Positions 11,191 to 18,299 of a DNA stretch of 64,000 bases are shown here, in pieces; the first letter of the stretch is position 1, and the number at the start of each line of letters is the position of its first letter. A program made the translations under genes and the position numbers. The notes under the pieces were generated by a model. That model was not told where the DNA came from. It saw nothing but the letters and a program-made list of their open reading frames with translations, and did no database searches. Source of the DNA: Stenotrophomonas rhizophila (lineage in GTDB: Bacteria > Pseudomonadota > Gammaproteobacteria > Xanthomonadales > Xanthomonadaceae). The stretch lies in assembly GCF_000661955.1 (NCBI RefSeq), contig NZ_CP007597.1, forward strand, positions 861,605 to 925,604, read 5' to 3'.

Positions 11191-11289
11191 GCCCCGCAGC
11201 AGCCGGTAGGCCCCTGGCGCAAATGTCCCCCGGCCGCGGGGCGGCCTCCTCCTTTATTTTGCCCAGGGGCCTACCGGCTGCTACGGGGC
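11191..11289 (+). repeat. Large palindromic element A: 27-bp arms around a 45-bp core
   Basis: Left arm 11191-11217 and right arm 11263-11289 are reverse complements with one mismatch; both contain AGCCGGTAGGCCCCTGG or its complement. The core (11218-11262) contains GCAAATGTCCCCCGG at one end and CTTTATTTTGCC at the other. The same two core ends occur, inverted, in the neighbouring element B, although the arms differ. Confidence 0.85.
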
Positions 11290-11331
11290 TCGGCTTGCGG
11301 TAAGCAGGGGAAGCCAAGCCTTTCTGGCGCT

Positions 11332-11459
11332 GTCGGTGGGTCGGGCGCTGGGCCCCCATGCCCTTGGAGGCGAAATAAAGGGGGAGGGGGCAGCCGCAGG
11401 CCGACGCCGGAGGACATTCGCCGGAAAGGGCATGGGGGCCCAGCGCCCGACCCGCCGAC
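11332..11459 (-). repeat. Large palindromic element B: 34-bp arms around a 60-bp core, inverted relative to element A
   Basis: Left arm 11332-11365 and right arm 11426-11459 are reverse complements with one mismatch; both contain CGGGCGCTGGGCCCCCATG or its complement. Read on the minus strand the core contains GCGAATGTCCTCCGGC and CTTTATTTCGCC, nearly the same as the core ends of element A. The arm sequences of A and B are unrelated, but each is self-complementary. Confidence 0.85.
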
Positions 11460-11521
11460 GGCTGTGCCTGAAAAGCGTCAAGGCACGTTTTTGCTTGCCC
11501 CGCACATGGGTGAAGAGCCAC

Positions 11522-11548
11522 AAAAAAGCCGGCCACTGGCCGGCTTTT
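11522..11548. terminator. Bidirectional Rho-independent terminator
   Basis: The dyad AAAAGCCGGCCA / TGGCCGGCTTTT has A and T runs on either side, so it can act on both strands. It lies 43 bases beyond the stop codon of the minus-strand HDOD gene and most likely ends that transcript. Confidence 0.85.
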
Positions 11549-11590
11549 CCGTTGCACTGCTGCCCCGCGTCATGGCGCGGGGCGGTGCCC

Positions 11591-12712
11591 TCAGGCTTCT
11601 GCAGCCACCAGCCCCATCAGGCCGTTGGCGTGGTCGCGCCACTGCGGCAGTTTGTGCAGCACGCCGGCACGCTGCAGGTATTCCTCATCCACCGGGTCAC
11701 CGTTGATCAGCGCCAGTGCCACGTGCACCGCACCGGTCACCCAGAAGCTGCGCGTGTTGGACTTCTGCGGCTGCAGGTGGAAGGCCACCGCCTCGATGAT
11801 CGGCATCGGCAGGCCCCACAGGCCCAGCAGGTAGGCGCCGGCCTCGGCATGGCCAGGGCGTTCATCGGTTGCGTCGGCCGGGGCGCCGCGCTCGTTGCGC
11901 ACGCCCGGCAGCAGCAGCCCGATGTCCGCCAGCAGGGCGGCGGTTGCACCCAGCTCGGCGCTGGAATCGGGCAGCAGCTTGGCTGCCAGCCGCGAGGCCA
12001 GCAACGCGCGCTGCTGCAGCGAATTGCGTTCGGCACCGGACAACGCCGAGGCGGAGAACACTTCGCTGGCCAGCACCAGGTCGCGCAGGGTCGACAGGCC
12101 CAGCCGCGTTACCGCGGTGCGCAGGTCGGAAATGGTGCGGCCGCTGTTGAAGAACGCCGAGTTGGACAACTGCAGCACCTTCGCCGCAATCGCCGGGTCG
12201 GCCGACACCAGCTTGGAGACATCGGCGGTGTTGGTGTCGTCGTCGTGTTCCAGCGCCTGGGTCAGGCTCAGGTACAGGTGCGGCGGTGAAGGCAGCTTTT
12301 CGATGCGACCGATCGCGCTGCGCAGATGCGCGCTGTCGAGCAGTTCGCGCAGTTCTTCCAGGCTGGTCAGTGCTTCCAGCAGCACTTCCGGGGCCAGCGG
12401 CATCGGCAGGAAGCGGTGGGCCACCCCGATCAGGCGCGCCGGCGGTGGGCGGTTGTTGTGGTCGGCATCTACCAGCGCGATCCGGATCGTTTCCGGGCGC
12501 AGGGTACGGATCTGCCCCAGCAGCGTGGTGGCCGTGAGATCGGGCAGGGTAGGGCAGGCAATGACCGCGTCCACCGGACCGGCGGCGACGATGCTCATGG
12601 CCGACTGGCCATCGGAGGCCGTCAGCGGTTGCCACTCTTCCCCAAGATCGGCAATGAAATCCATCAGTTCAGCCGACAGGCTGGCCTGGTCCCCAACAAG
12701 CAGAATGCGCAC
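11591..12712 (-). CDS. HDOD-domain protein with a pseudo-receiver N-terminus
   Basis: 373-residue signalling protein. Residues 1 to about 120 fold like a response-regulator receiver (start VRILLVGD), but the phospho-acceptor aspartate position is Cys53 in VIACPTLP, so normal phosphorylation is unlikely. The C-terminal HDOD domain carries LPSPPHLYLSL and a VLQLSNSAFF stretch typical of the family, which lacks HD-GYP catalytic residues and is used in regulatory complexes. The GTG start at 12712 has AGGGGAC at good spacing; an ATG at 12808 would add a poorly conserved extension. It stands alone, divergent from nothing obvious. Target processes unknown. Confidence 0.85.
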   Translation of the reverse strand: MRILLVGDQASLSAELMDFIADLGEEWQPLTASDGQSAMSIVAAGPVDAVIACPTLPDLTATTLLGQIRTLRPETIRIALVDADHNNRPPPARLIGVAHRFLPMPLAPEVLLEALTSLEELRELLDSAHLRSAIGRIEKLPSPPHLYLSLTQALEHDDDTNTADVSKLVSADPAIAAKVLQLSNSAFFNSGRTISDLRTAVTRLGLSTLRDLVLASEVFSASALSGAERNSLQQRALLASRLAAKLLPDSSAELGATAALLADIGLLLPGVRNERGAPADATDERPGHAEAGAYLLGLWGLPMPIIEAVAFHLQPQKSNTRSFWVTGAVHVALALINGDPVDEEYLQRAGVLHKLPQWRDHANGLMGLVAAEA

Positions 12713-12806
12713 GACAAGTCCCCTGGCTGACCACGGTGAAACGCACCGTGGACGGTGTGAAGACGCAATGTACCCAATCCGGCACAAATAGTGATGTGCC
12801 GCAGTC

Positions 12807-12852
12807 AAAAAACGTGATGTCCATCGCTTCGGCGGCCAGCGCCGAAGCGATG
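12807..12852 (-). terminator. Terminator-like hairpin after ppa
   Basis: An 11-bp perfect stem CATCGCTTCGG / CCGAAGCGATG (12822-12852). Read on the minus strand it is followed after nine bases by six T residues. It lies just after the ppa stop codon. The gap before the T-tract makes it weaker than a textbook terminator. Confidence 0.6.
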
Positions 12853-12862
12853 CGGTTCAGCC

Positions 12863-13399
12863 TCAGCCGTTGTTGCTGAGGTAGCGCTGGTGCGCTTCCA
12901 CCAGGATCTGCTTGGCTTCGGCAGCGCCGGCCCAGCCGTCAAGCTTGACCCACTTGCCCTTTTCCAGGTCCTTGTAATGCTCGAAGAAGTGGCCGATGCG
13001 CTCCAGCCAGTGGCTGGACACCTGCTCGATGTCTTCCACGTGGGCGTAGCCGCTGAACACCTTGGAGATCGGCACGGCCAGGATCTTCTCGTCGCTGCCG
13101 GCTTCATCGCTCATCTTGAGCACGCCGACCGGACGGCAACGCACCACCGAACCGGGGATCAGCGGCAGCGGCAGCACCACCAGCACGTCGGCCGGGTCAC
13201 CGTCGCCGCACAGGGTGCTCGGCACGTAGCCGTAGTTGCACGGGTAGCGCATGGGGGTGGACAGGATGCGGTCGACGAAGATCGCGCCGGTTTCCTTGTC
13301 CACTTCGTACTTCACCGGCTCGGAATCCTTCGGGATCTCGATGATGACGTTGATTTCTTCCGGCGGGTTCTTGCCGGGCGAGACGAGTTCCAGACCCAT
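12863..13399 (-). CDS. ppa: Inorganic pyrophosphatase (family I)
   Basis: Soluble cytoplasmic enzyme that hydrolyses PPi to two phosphates, pulling biosynthetic reactions forward. 178 residues, the normal bacterial family I length. The conserved segments are present: EIPKDSEPVKYEVDK near the N-terminus, the metal-binding DGDPADVLV signature at about residues 65-73, and GYVPSTLCGD before it. The ATG at 13399 is preceded by CGGAG at good spacing; longer in-frame starts upstream extend into a region unlike the family. It is monocistronic and divergent from the secreted protein at 13584. Confidence 0.97.
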   Translation of the reverse strand: MGLELVSPGKNPPEEINVIIEIPKDSEPVKYEVDKETGAIFVDRILSTPMRYPCNYGYVPSTLCGDGDPADVLVVLPLPLIPGSVVRCRPVGVLKMSDEAGSDEKILAVPISKVFSGYAHVEDIEQVSSHWLERIGHFFEHYKDLEKGKWVKLDGWAGAAEAKQILVEAHQRYLSNNG

Positions 13400-13583
13400 G
13401 GGTGTACTCCGAGAGGGGGATGAAGGCAGATAGCCCCCCATTTTATGCCTTTGCCGGGCCGCGTGCAGCGGGGGCCGGATGACCGCCCCGCGATGGGTTT
13501 TCCCACGGCCCGGCGCGGCCTTGCCGGATGGGCCCGTGCACCGGGCCAGGCCACGCTGGTTCTCCTTCCGTTGGAGTCTGGCC

Positions 13584-14501
13584 ATGTACCCACGTTTCCG
13601 GCCGTTGCTGCGCCTGTTCGCCCTGCTGGCCTGGCTGCCCAGCGCCCCGCTGCTTGCCCAGCCGTTCGTCGACCTGGTGGATTTCCCGCGCAACGAGGCC
13701 AACTGGGACCGCTTCTATTCCCTGGAAGCCCATCTGGCGAACCGCTTCGACGCGGTCTGTGCCGATACCCTCTGCGAAGGCGACTACAGCAACCTGCGCG
13801 CACTGCAGCTGCGCTGCTCGGTCAACGCGGCCAGCGGGCAGGTGCACGCCTGCAACTGGCTGTTCATTGCCAGCGAACTGCAGGTGGCGCCGGACACGGG
13901 CGTGGTCCTGGTGGACAACCGACGCTGGGACTGTCCCTTGCCGCTGGGCACGGGGGTGGGGGTGGAGGCCTTCCATGCGTCGCTGGAACGCGCCGACGCG
14001 CTCGATGTCGTGCTGCCCGGTGCGGCGCTGTCCATCGGCGAGGCGGTGGGCGGCTGCCTCCAGCAGGTCCGGCAGCCGGAGCGCGCAGCGTCGGCGGCCC
14101 GTTACGTGGACGCGCGGGATTATCCCGGCCAGGGGCAGGGTGGGACGCGTTTCCGTGCGCTGGAACAGGCGCTGGTACGCGGTTTCGATGACGTCTGCGG
14201 CGACACCTTCTGCGAGGGCGAGTACTACAACCTGCAGGCCATGCGCCTGCGCTGTTCGGTGCACGCCGCCAGCGGGCGGGTGGGTGAGTGCCGGTGGACA
14301 TTCGCCGGCAGCAACATGGACGTCGACGCCGCCACCGGCGCGGTCACGGTGGATGCCCGCGATTGGGCCTGCCGGCTGCCGCTGGCGGCGCAGACCCCCT
14401 TGCCGCGGCTGCTGGCCACGCTTCAGGGGCCGGAGGCCATCGACACCGTGTTGCCTGGCACCGCCACCACCGTGTACGAAGGGCTGACCACCTGCCTCTA
14501 A
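13584..14501 (+). CDS. Secreted protein with two tandem copies of a Cys-containing domain
   Basis: 305-residue exported protein of unknown function. A signal peptide of about 26 residues ends PLLAQ. The mature part consists of two homologous domains of about 130 residues. Each has an RFDAVC/GFDDVC start, a DTxCEGxYxNL motif, an LRCSVxAASG stretch and a C-terminal DxVLPG...CL segment, with matching cysteines that could form disulfides. An internal duplication is therefore clear. GGAG lies 8 bases before the ATG at 13584. It is divergent from ppa and followed by a DNA-binding protein gene. I do not recognise the family. Confidence 0.8.
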   Translation: MYPRFRPLLRLFALLAWLPSAPLLAQPFVDLVDFPRNEANWDRFYSLEAHLANRFDAVCADTLCEGDYSNLRALQLRCSVNAASGQVHACNWLFIASELQVAPDTGVVLVDNRRWDCPLPLGTGVGVEAFHASLERADALDVVLPGAALSIGEAVGGCLQQVRQPERAASAARYVDARDYPGQGQGGTRFRALEQALVRGFDDVCGDTFCEGEYYNLQAMRLRCSVHAASGRVGECRWTFAGSNMDVDAATGAVTVDARDWACRLPLAAQTPLPRLLATLQGPEAIDTVLPGTATTVYEGLTTCL

Positions 14502-14551
14502 GCTGCGGCGCGATCGCTGCATGTGCCGCGCCGGGCAGGTAGCCTGTGCAG

Positions 14552-15772
14552 ATGGATGCCCTCATCACGGCTGCCGCTCGCGCCCTTGCCAACGGCGATG
14601 TGCTGGCCGCGCTTGGTTGCGTTGCGCTGCGCGACGACCCGCCCGCGCTGGCGCTGCGCGGCATCGCCATGGCCCAGCTCGGTCAACTTGATACCGCGCG
14701 TGACCTGCTGCGGCGCGCCCGTCGCGCGTTCGGCCCGCATGAGACGGTGGCGCGGGCGCGTTGCCTGGTCGCCGAGGCCGAGGTGGCACTGGCCATGCGC
14801 GAGCTGGCGGGATCGTCGCAGCCCCTGCAGGAGGTGGCGGCACTGCTGGATGCGCGGGGAGACGGCGCCAATGCGTTGCAGGCCTGGCTGATCCTGGCCC
14901 GGCGCTGCCTGTTGCTGGGCCGCCTGCGCGATGCCGAATACGGCCTGGCCCAGCTGGCCGACCGCCCGATGCCGCCGGCGCTGGCCGCCATGGCCGAGTT
15001 GACCGCTGCCGCACTGGCCTTGCGTGCGCTGCAGGTCGCACCGGCGCGTGCCGCCCTGGCCCGCGCCCAGGCAGCGGCCGAACGCGCCGGCATCGCCCCG
15101 CTGCGGCGGGAGGTGGACGAGGCGCGCGCCGCGCTGGACCGGCCGGCCGCCCGCAGCCTCCAGGCCGGCGTGGCGCGCACCCTGCGCATCGAGGATGTTC
15201 CGGCCCTGCTCGCGTCCGGCGCGCTGGTGGTGGATGCATGCCGACGGGGCGTACGCACCGGCACGCAGTGGCACTGTCTGGCGCGGCGTCCGGTGTTGTT
15301 CGCCTTGCTGCGCGCACTGGCCGAGGCGTGGCCGGGTGGGGTCGAACGCGATGTGCTGATTGAACGGGTCTTCGGTATTGCCCACCCCGACGACTCGCTG
15401 CGTGTGCGGCTGCGGGTAGAGCTGGGCCGCCTGCGCGCGCTTATCGCCGCGCAGGCCCGGATTGACGCCACCCCGCAAGGATTCCGGATCCAGCCCTGCC
15501 ACGCGCAGACGGTCACGGTGCTGGTGCCCCCGTTCGATGGTGAGCAGGCGGCGTTGGTCGCGCTGCTGGCCGACGGTGCCGCCTGGTCCACCTCGTCGTT
15601 GGCGCTGGCGGTGGGCGCCAGCCAACGCAGCGTGCAGCGTGCGCTGGCCGAGCTGCAGGCCGCGGGGCAGGTCCACACCCGGGGGCGTGGCCGGGCGCAG
15701 CGCTGGCGGTCGGTGCCGCTGGCCGGTTTCACGACGATTTTGTTACTCCCTGCCGCGCTGCCGATTGGCTAG
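14552..15772 (+). CDS. Helical-repeat protein with two C-terminal winged-helix DNA-binding domains
   Basis: 406-residue probable transcription factor. The first ~200 residues are Ala/Leu/Arg-rich helices resembling tetratricopeptide-type repeats. A winged helix of the OmpR/SARP type follows at about residues 225-310, and a second, MarR/ArsR-like winged helix at about 330-385 (ALAVGASQRSVQRALAELQAAG). Two DNA-binding domains at one end of a helical scaffold is uncommon. The ATG at 14552 is chosen; a GTG two codons upstream is equally possible and both have weak ribosome sites. It is followed after 45 bases by the beta-propeller gene, suggesting a functional pair. Confidence 0.75.
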   Translation: MDALITAAARALANGDVLAALGCVALRDDPPALALRGIAMAQLGQLDTARDLLRRARRAFGPHETVARARCLVAEAEVALAMRELAGSSQPLQEVAALLDARGDGANALQAWLILARRCLLLGRLRDAEYGLAQLADRPMPPALAAMAELTAAALALRALQVAPARAALARAQAAAERAGIAPLRREVDEARAALDRPAARSLQAGVARTLRIEDVPALLASGALVVDACRRGVRTGTQWHCLARRPVLFALLRALAEAWPGGVERDVLIERVFGIAHPDDSLRVRLRVELGRLRALIAAQARIDATPQGFRIQPCHAQTVTVLVPPFDGEQAALVALLADGAAWSTSSLALAVGASQRSVQRALAELQAAGQVHTRGRGRAQRWRSVPLAGFTTILLLPAALPIG

Positions 15773-15817
15773 TGTCGCTGGCAGGCACCGCCTTCCACGG
15801 GCCAGGAGACTGCAACG

Positions 15818-16486
15818 ATGAACACGGACACCTTGGGTACCGCTGCCCCCGTAGAGGCCGCCGAACTGGTGCGCGAATACGGCCCGTTCGCCGGCTCGGA
15901 CTGCGTCAACGGCGTCAGCTTCGACGGGCACCACGTATGGGCGGCCACCGGTGCTGCGCTGGTGGCGTTCGACCCGGACAGCGGCGACGCGGTACGCACC
16001 CTGGCACTGCCCTGCGATGCCGGCACCGCCTTCGACGGCACCCACCTGTACCAGATCGCCGGCGCGCGCATCGACCGGATCGATCCGCGCAGCGGCGAGG
16101 TGCTGGCGTCGATCCCCGCACCGGGCGGCGGCACCGACTCCGGCATGGCCTGGGCCGAAGGCAGCCTCTGGGTGGGGCAATACCGGCAGCGCCGCATCCA
16201 CCAGGTCGACCCGGCCACCGGCAGCATCCTGCGCACGATCGCGTCGGACCGCTTCGTGACCGGCGTGACCTGGGTGGACGGCGAACTCTGGCACGGGACC
16301 GACGAGGCGGGGCAGAGCGACATCCGCCGCATCGACCCGGCCAGCGGCGCGGTGCAGCACCGCCTGCAGATGCCGGACGGACGCGGCGTCAGTGGATTGG
16401 AGTCCGACGGTGCCGGGCTGTTCTACTGCGGCGCCGGCCACGGCAGGGTGTGCGCGGTGAAGCGCCCGGCGCCCGCACAAACGTGA
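15818..16486 (+). CDS. Beta-propeller protein (glutamine cyclotransferase / Vgb / YncE-like)
   Basis: 222-residue cytoplasmic protein; no signal peptide is visible. It has repeated blade motifs of the form G..VWAAT...L..FDP.SG....TL, seen at FDGHHVWAATGAALVAFDP, FDGTHLYQIAGARIDRIDP, AEGSLWVGQY and VDGELWHGT. These place it with the WD/NHL-like propellers related to glutaminyl cyclotransferase and virginiamycin B lyase, but its short length suggests a partial or small propeller and no catalytic residues were identified. AGGAGA precedes the ATG. The upstream double winged-helix gene is its likely partner or regulator. Confidence 0.7.
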   Translation: MNTDTLGTAAPVEAAELVREYGPFAGSDCVNGVSFDGHHVWAATGAALVAFDPDSGDAVRTLALPCDAGTAFDGTHLYQIAGARIDRIDPRSGEVLASIPAPGGGTDSGMAWAEGSLWVGQYRQRRIHQVDPATGSILRTIASDRFVTGVTWVDGELWHGTDEAGQSDIRRIDPASGAVQHRLQMPDGRGVSGLESDGAGLFYCGAGHGRVCAVKRPAPAQT

Positions 16487-16501
16487 CTCATTCGCATTTG
16501 C
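16485..16501 (+). promoter_or_regulatory. Possible Fur box upstream of the ECF sigma gene
   Basis: GACTCATTCGCATTTGC resembles one side of proteobacterial Fur boxes (AATGAGAATCATTCGCATT type). It lies about 45 bases before the sigma factor start, where iron control of the downstream cluster would be expected. The match is partial, so this is a suggestion only. Confidence 0.3.
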
Positions 16502-16546
16502 GGGGTAGCATGGCGCGCCTTCCGCCCCGGCCCCTGCGTCCGTCGC

Positions 16547-17047
16547 ATGACCACCAACGCCTCCGCCCTCACCGAGATGCTGATCCGCGAACGCCCGGCG
16601 TTGCTGCGCCTGGTGCAGCGCATCCTGGGCAATGACGGCGGCGCCGAGGACGTGATCCAGGCGATCTGGTTCAAGGCGCGCGGGGTGGACAGCGGCCAGG
16701 CCATCGACAACCCGCGGGCCTATCTGTACCGGCTGGCCACCAACCTGGCCACCGACCACGGGCGTGAGCGCACCCGCCGCGCGCGCCTGCTGGCCGAGCA
16801 TTACCTGTGGGGACCGGACGAAGTGCTGTCGACCGAAGAACAGGCGATGGCCCAGGACGAACTGCAGCGTGTGCTCGCCGCCGCCGAGCACCTGCCCGAG
16901 CCAACCCGCACCATCTTCCGGCTCAACCGCCTGCAGGGAATGACCCAGGCCGACGTGGCCAAGCGCCTCAAGGTGTCGGTGACGACCGTGGAGAACCACG
17001 TGCGCGCTGCCCTGCAGCGCCTGGCCTGGGCCCGCAACGGGCGCTGA
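16547..17047 (+). CDS. ECF sigma factor, FecI type
   Basis: 166-residue extracytoplasmic-function sigma factor. Region 2 is recognisable (RILGNDGGAEDVIQAIWFKA and NPRAYLYRLATNLATDHGR), and region 4 is at about residues 108-160 (LPEPTRTIFRLNRLQGMTQADVAKRL, then VSVTTVENHVRAALQRL). It is followed by a FecR-type regulator and an STN-type TonB receptor, the classic surface-signalling arrangement in which a ligand-bound receptor releases the sigma factor to transcribe the receptor gene. It probably directs transcription of the receptor at 18300. Symbol withheld because fecI, hasI and hxuI homologues cannot be separated by eye. Confidence 0.92.
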   Translation: MTTNASALTEMLIRERPALLRLVQRILGNDGGAEDVIQAIWFKARGVDSGQAIDNPRAYLYRLATNLATDHGRERTRRARLLAEHYLWGPDEVLSTEEQAMAQDELQRVLAAAEHLPEPTRTIFRLNRLQGMTQADVAKRLKVSVTTVENHVRAALQRLAWARNGR

Positions 17048-17179
17048 TGGCGCCCGCGCGCGTCATGGCATTGGGGAACCGCACCCGCCATTCGTCTTGA
17101 TCATACTGGGGCGGTGTCGCGTGCCCCGCTTCCGTCCCTTGCCGGTGGCATTGCCCCCGACCGCGCCACCCCGCCAGCC

Positions 17180-18142
17180 ATGAGCCCGCCGCACATCGAT
17201 CCGCTTCCGCCGCCGTCCGCATCCACCGAGTCTGTCGCCGTCCAGGCGCAGGCGTGGATCGCGTGGCTGGCCTCCGGCACGGTGGATGACACCGGCATGC
17301 AGGCCTTCGAGCGGTGGCTGGCCGCGCCGGGCCACCGGCGCGTGTTCGAACGCGAACGCCAGCTCTGGCGCAGCGTGGGGCCACGGCCGCAGGCCACCCT
17401 CGCGCCGCCGCGCCGGCGTGCGCGGGTGCGCCGCTGGTCGCTGGCCGCTGCGGCGGTGCTGGCGCTGGCCTGGGTGGCACCGGATGCGTGGCTGCGGCTG
17501 CAATCGGACCACCGCACCGGTACCGGCATCGCCGAGGTCGCGCTGCCTGACGGCAGCCGCGCCGTGCTGGATGCCGATTCGGCCATTGCCGTGCAGTTCG
17601 ATGGCCAGGTGCGCCGCATCGCGCTGTTGCGCGGTCGTGCCTGGTTCCAGGTGGCGCCCGGCCAGCCGCAGCGGTTTGAAGTGCGCGCGCAGGGCGGGGT
17701 GGTCGAGGATATTTCCACCGCGTTTGCGGTATCCAGCGACGCCACCGGCGTGCAGGCCGATGTGGAACAGGGCCAGGTGCGGGTGGCGGCCAGCGACGGC
17801 GGTGGCTGGACCTGGCTGCAGGCCGGGCAGCGTGCCGCATTCGCGCCCGGTGGCCGCGTGCAGCGGCTGGCCGACGAGGCGCGCGACCGGATCGCGGCAT
17901 GGCGGCAGGGCGAACTGCTGCTCGACGAAGTGGGCGTTGCCGAGGCGGTCCAGCGCATCGGGCGCTATCGGCGTGGCCCCACCTTCATCCGCGGCGACCT
18001 GGCGCAGCTGCCGGCGATCAACGCGGCGTTCCGCATCGACCGGCCCGAACAGGCGCTGGACGCACTGGCCGGCAGTGCCGGCCTGCGCGTCACCCGCCTG
18101 CCGATGGGCGTGGCGATCGTGCAGGTCGACGCCCGCAAGTAG
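17180..18142 (+). CDS. FecR-type anti-sigma / sigma regulator
   Basis: 320-residue inner-membrane protein that relays the receptor signal to the ECF sigma factor. The N-terminal DUF4880-like part (AWIAWLASG...FERWLAAPGHRRVFE) faces the cytoplasm, and a single hydrophobic helix lies at about residues 92-110. The FecR domain follows (VALPDGSRAVLDADS, then an LLRGRAWFQVAPG stretch), with a C-terminal STN-like tail (AAWRQGELLLDEVGVAEAVQRIGRY). The ATG at 17180 places the DUF4880-like region correctly; a GTG at 17114 is an in-frame alternative. It lies between the sigma factor and the receptor. Confidence 0.9.
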   Translation: MSPPHIDPLPPPSASTESVAVQAQAWIAWLASGTVDDTGMQAFERWLAAPGHRRVFERERQLWRSVGPRPQATLAPPRRRARVRRWSLAAAAVLALAWVAPDAWLRLQSDHRTGTGIAEVALPDGSRAVLDADSAIAVQFDGQVRRIALLRGRAWFQVAPGQPQRFEVRAQGGVVEDISTAFAVSSDATGVQADVEQGQVRVAASDGGGWTWLQAGQRAAFAPGGRVQRLADEARDRIAAWRQGELLLDEVGVAEAVQRIGRYRRGPTFIRGDLAQLPAINAAFRIDRPEQALDALAGSAGLRVTRLPMGVAIVQVDARK

Positions 18143-18299
18143 CGGCGCGCGCTGCCGAACGAAATGGGTCTTGGGGTTGTCGCCGCCCCAGTCGTCTCAC
18201 CCCCCGAACGTACCCGCCGCCGCCACGTACTTCGCAGCGCCCGCACACCGTATGCGGGGACGTCGCTTCTGCGATATCGCCTTCTCGACAGGTTCCATC

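Larger units (their letters stand above)
11008..11590. other. Gene-free region carrying two large inverted repeats
   Basis: No coding sequence is convincing. Long open frames cross the region on several strands only because it is GC-rich and palindromic. It contains the two palindromic elements listed separately (11191-11289 and 11332-11459) and the bidirectional terminator at 11522-11548. The first 180 bases show nothing recognisable. Confidence 0.7.

Noticed and set aside
11336..12289. Long plus-strand open frame of 317 codons across the palindromes and the HDOD gene
   Set aside because: It is antisense to the well-supported HDOD gene and starts inside a palindrome; composition is Arg/Gln/His-rich as in frame shadows.
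17286..18299. N-terminal extension of the heme receptor to a start at 17286
   Set aside because: It would overlap the FecR gene in another frame; a clean signal peptide begins at 18300.
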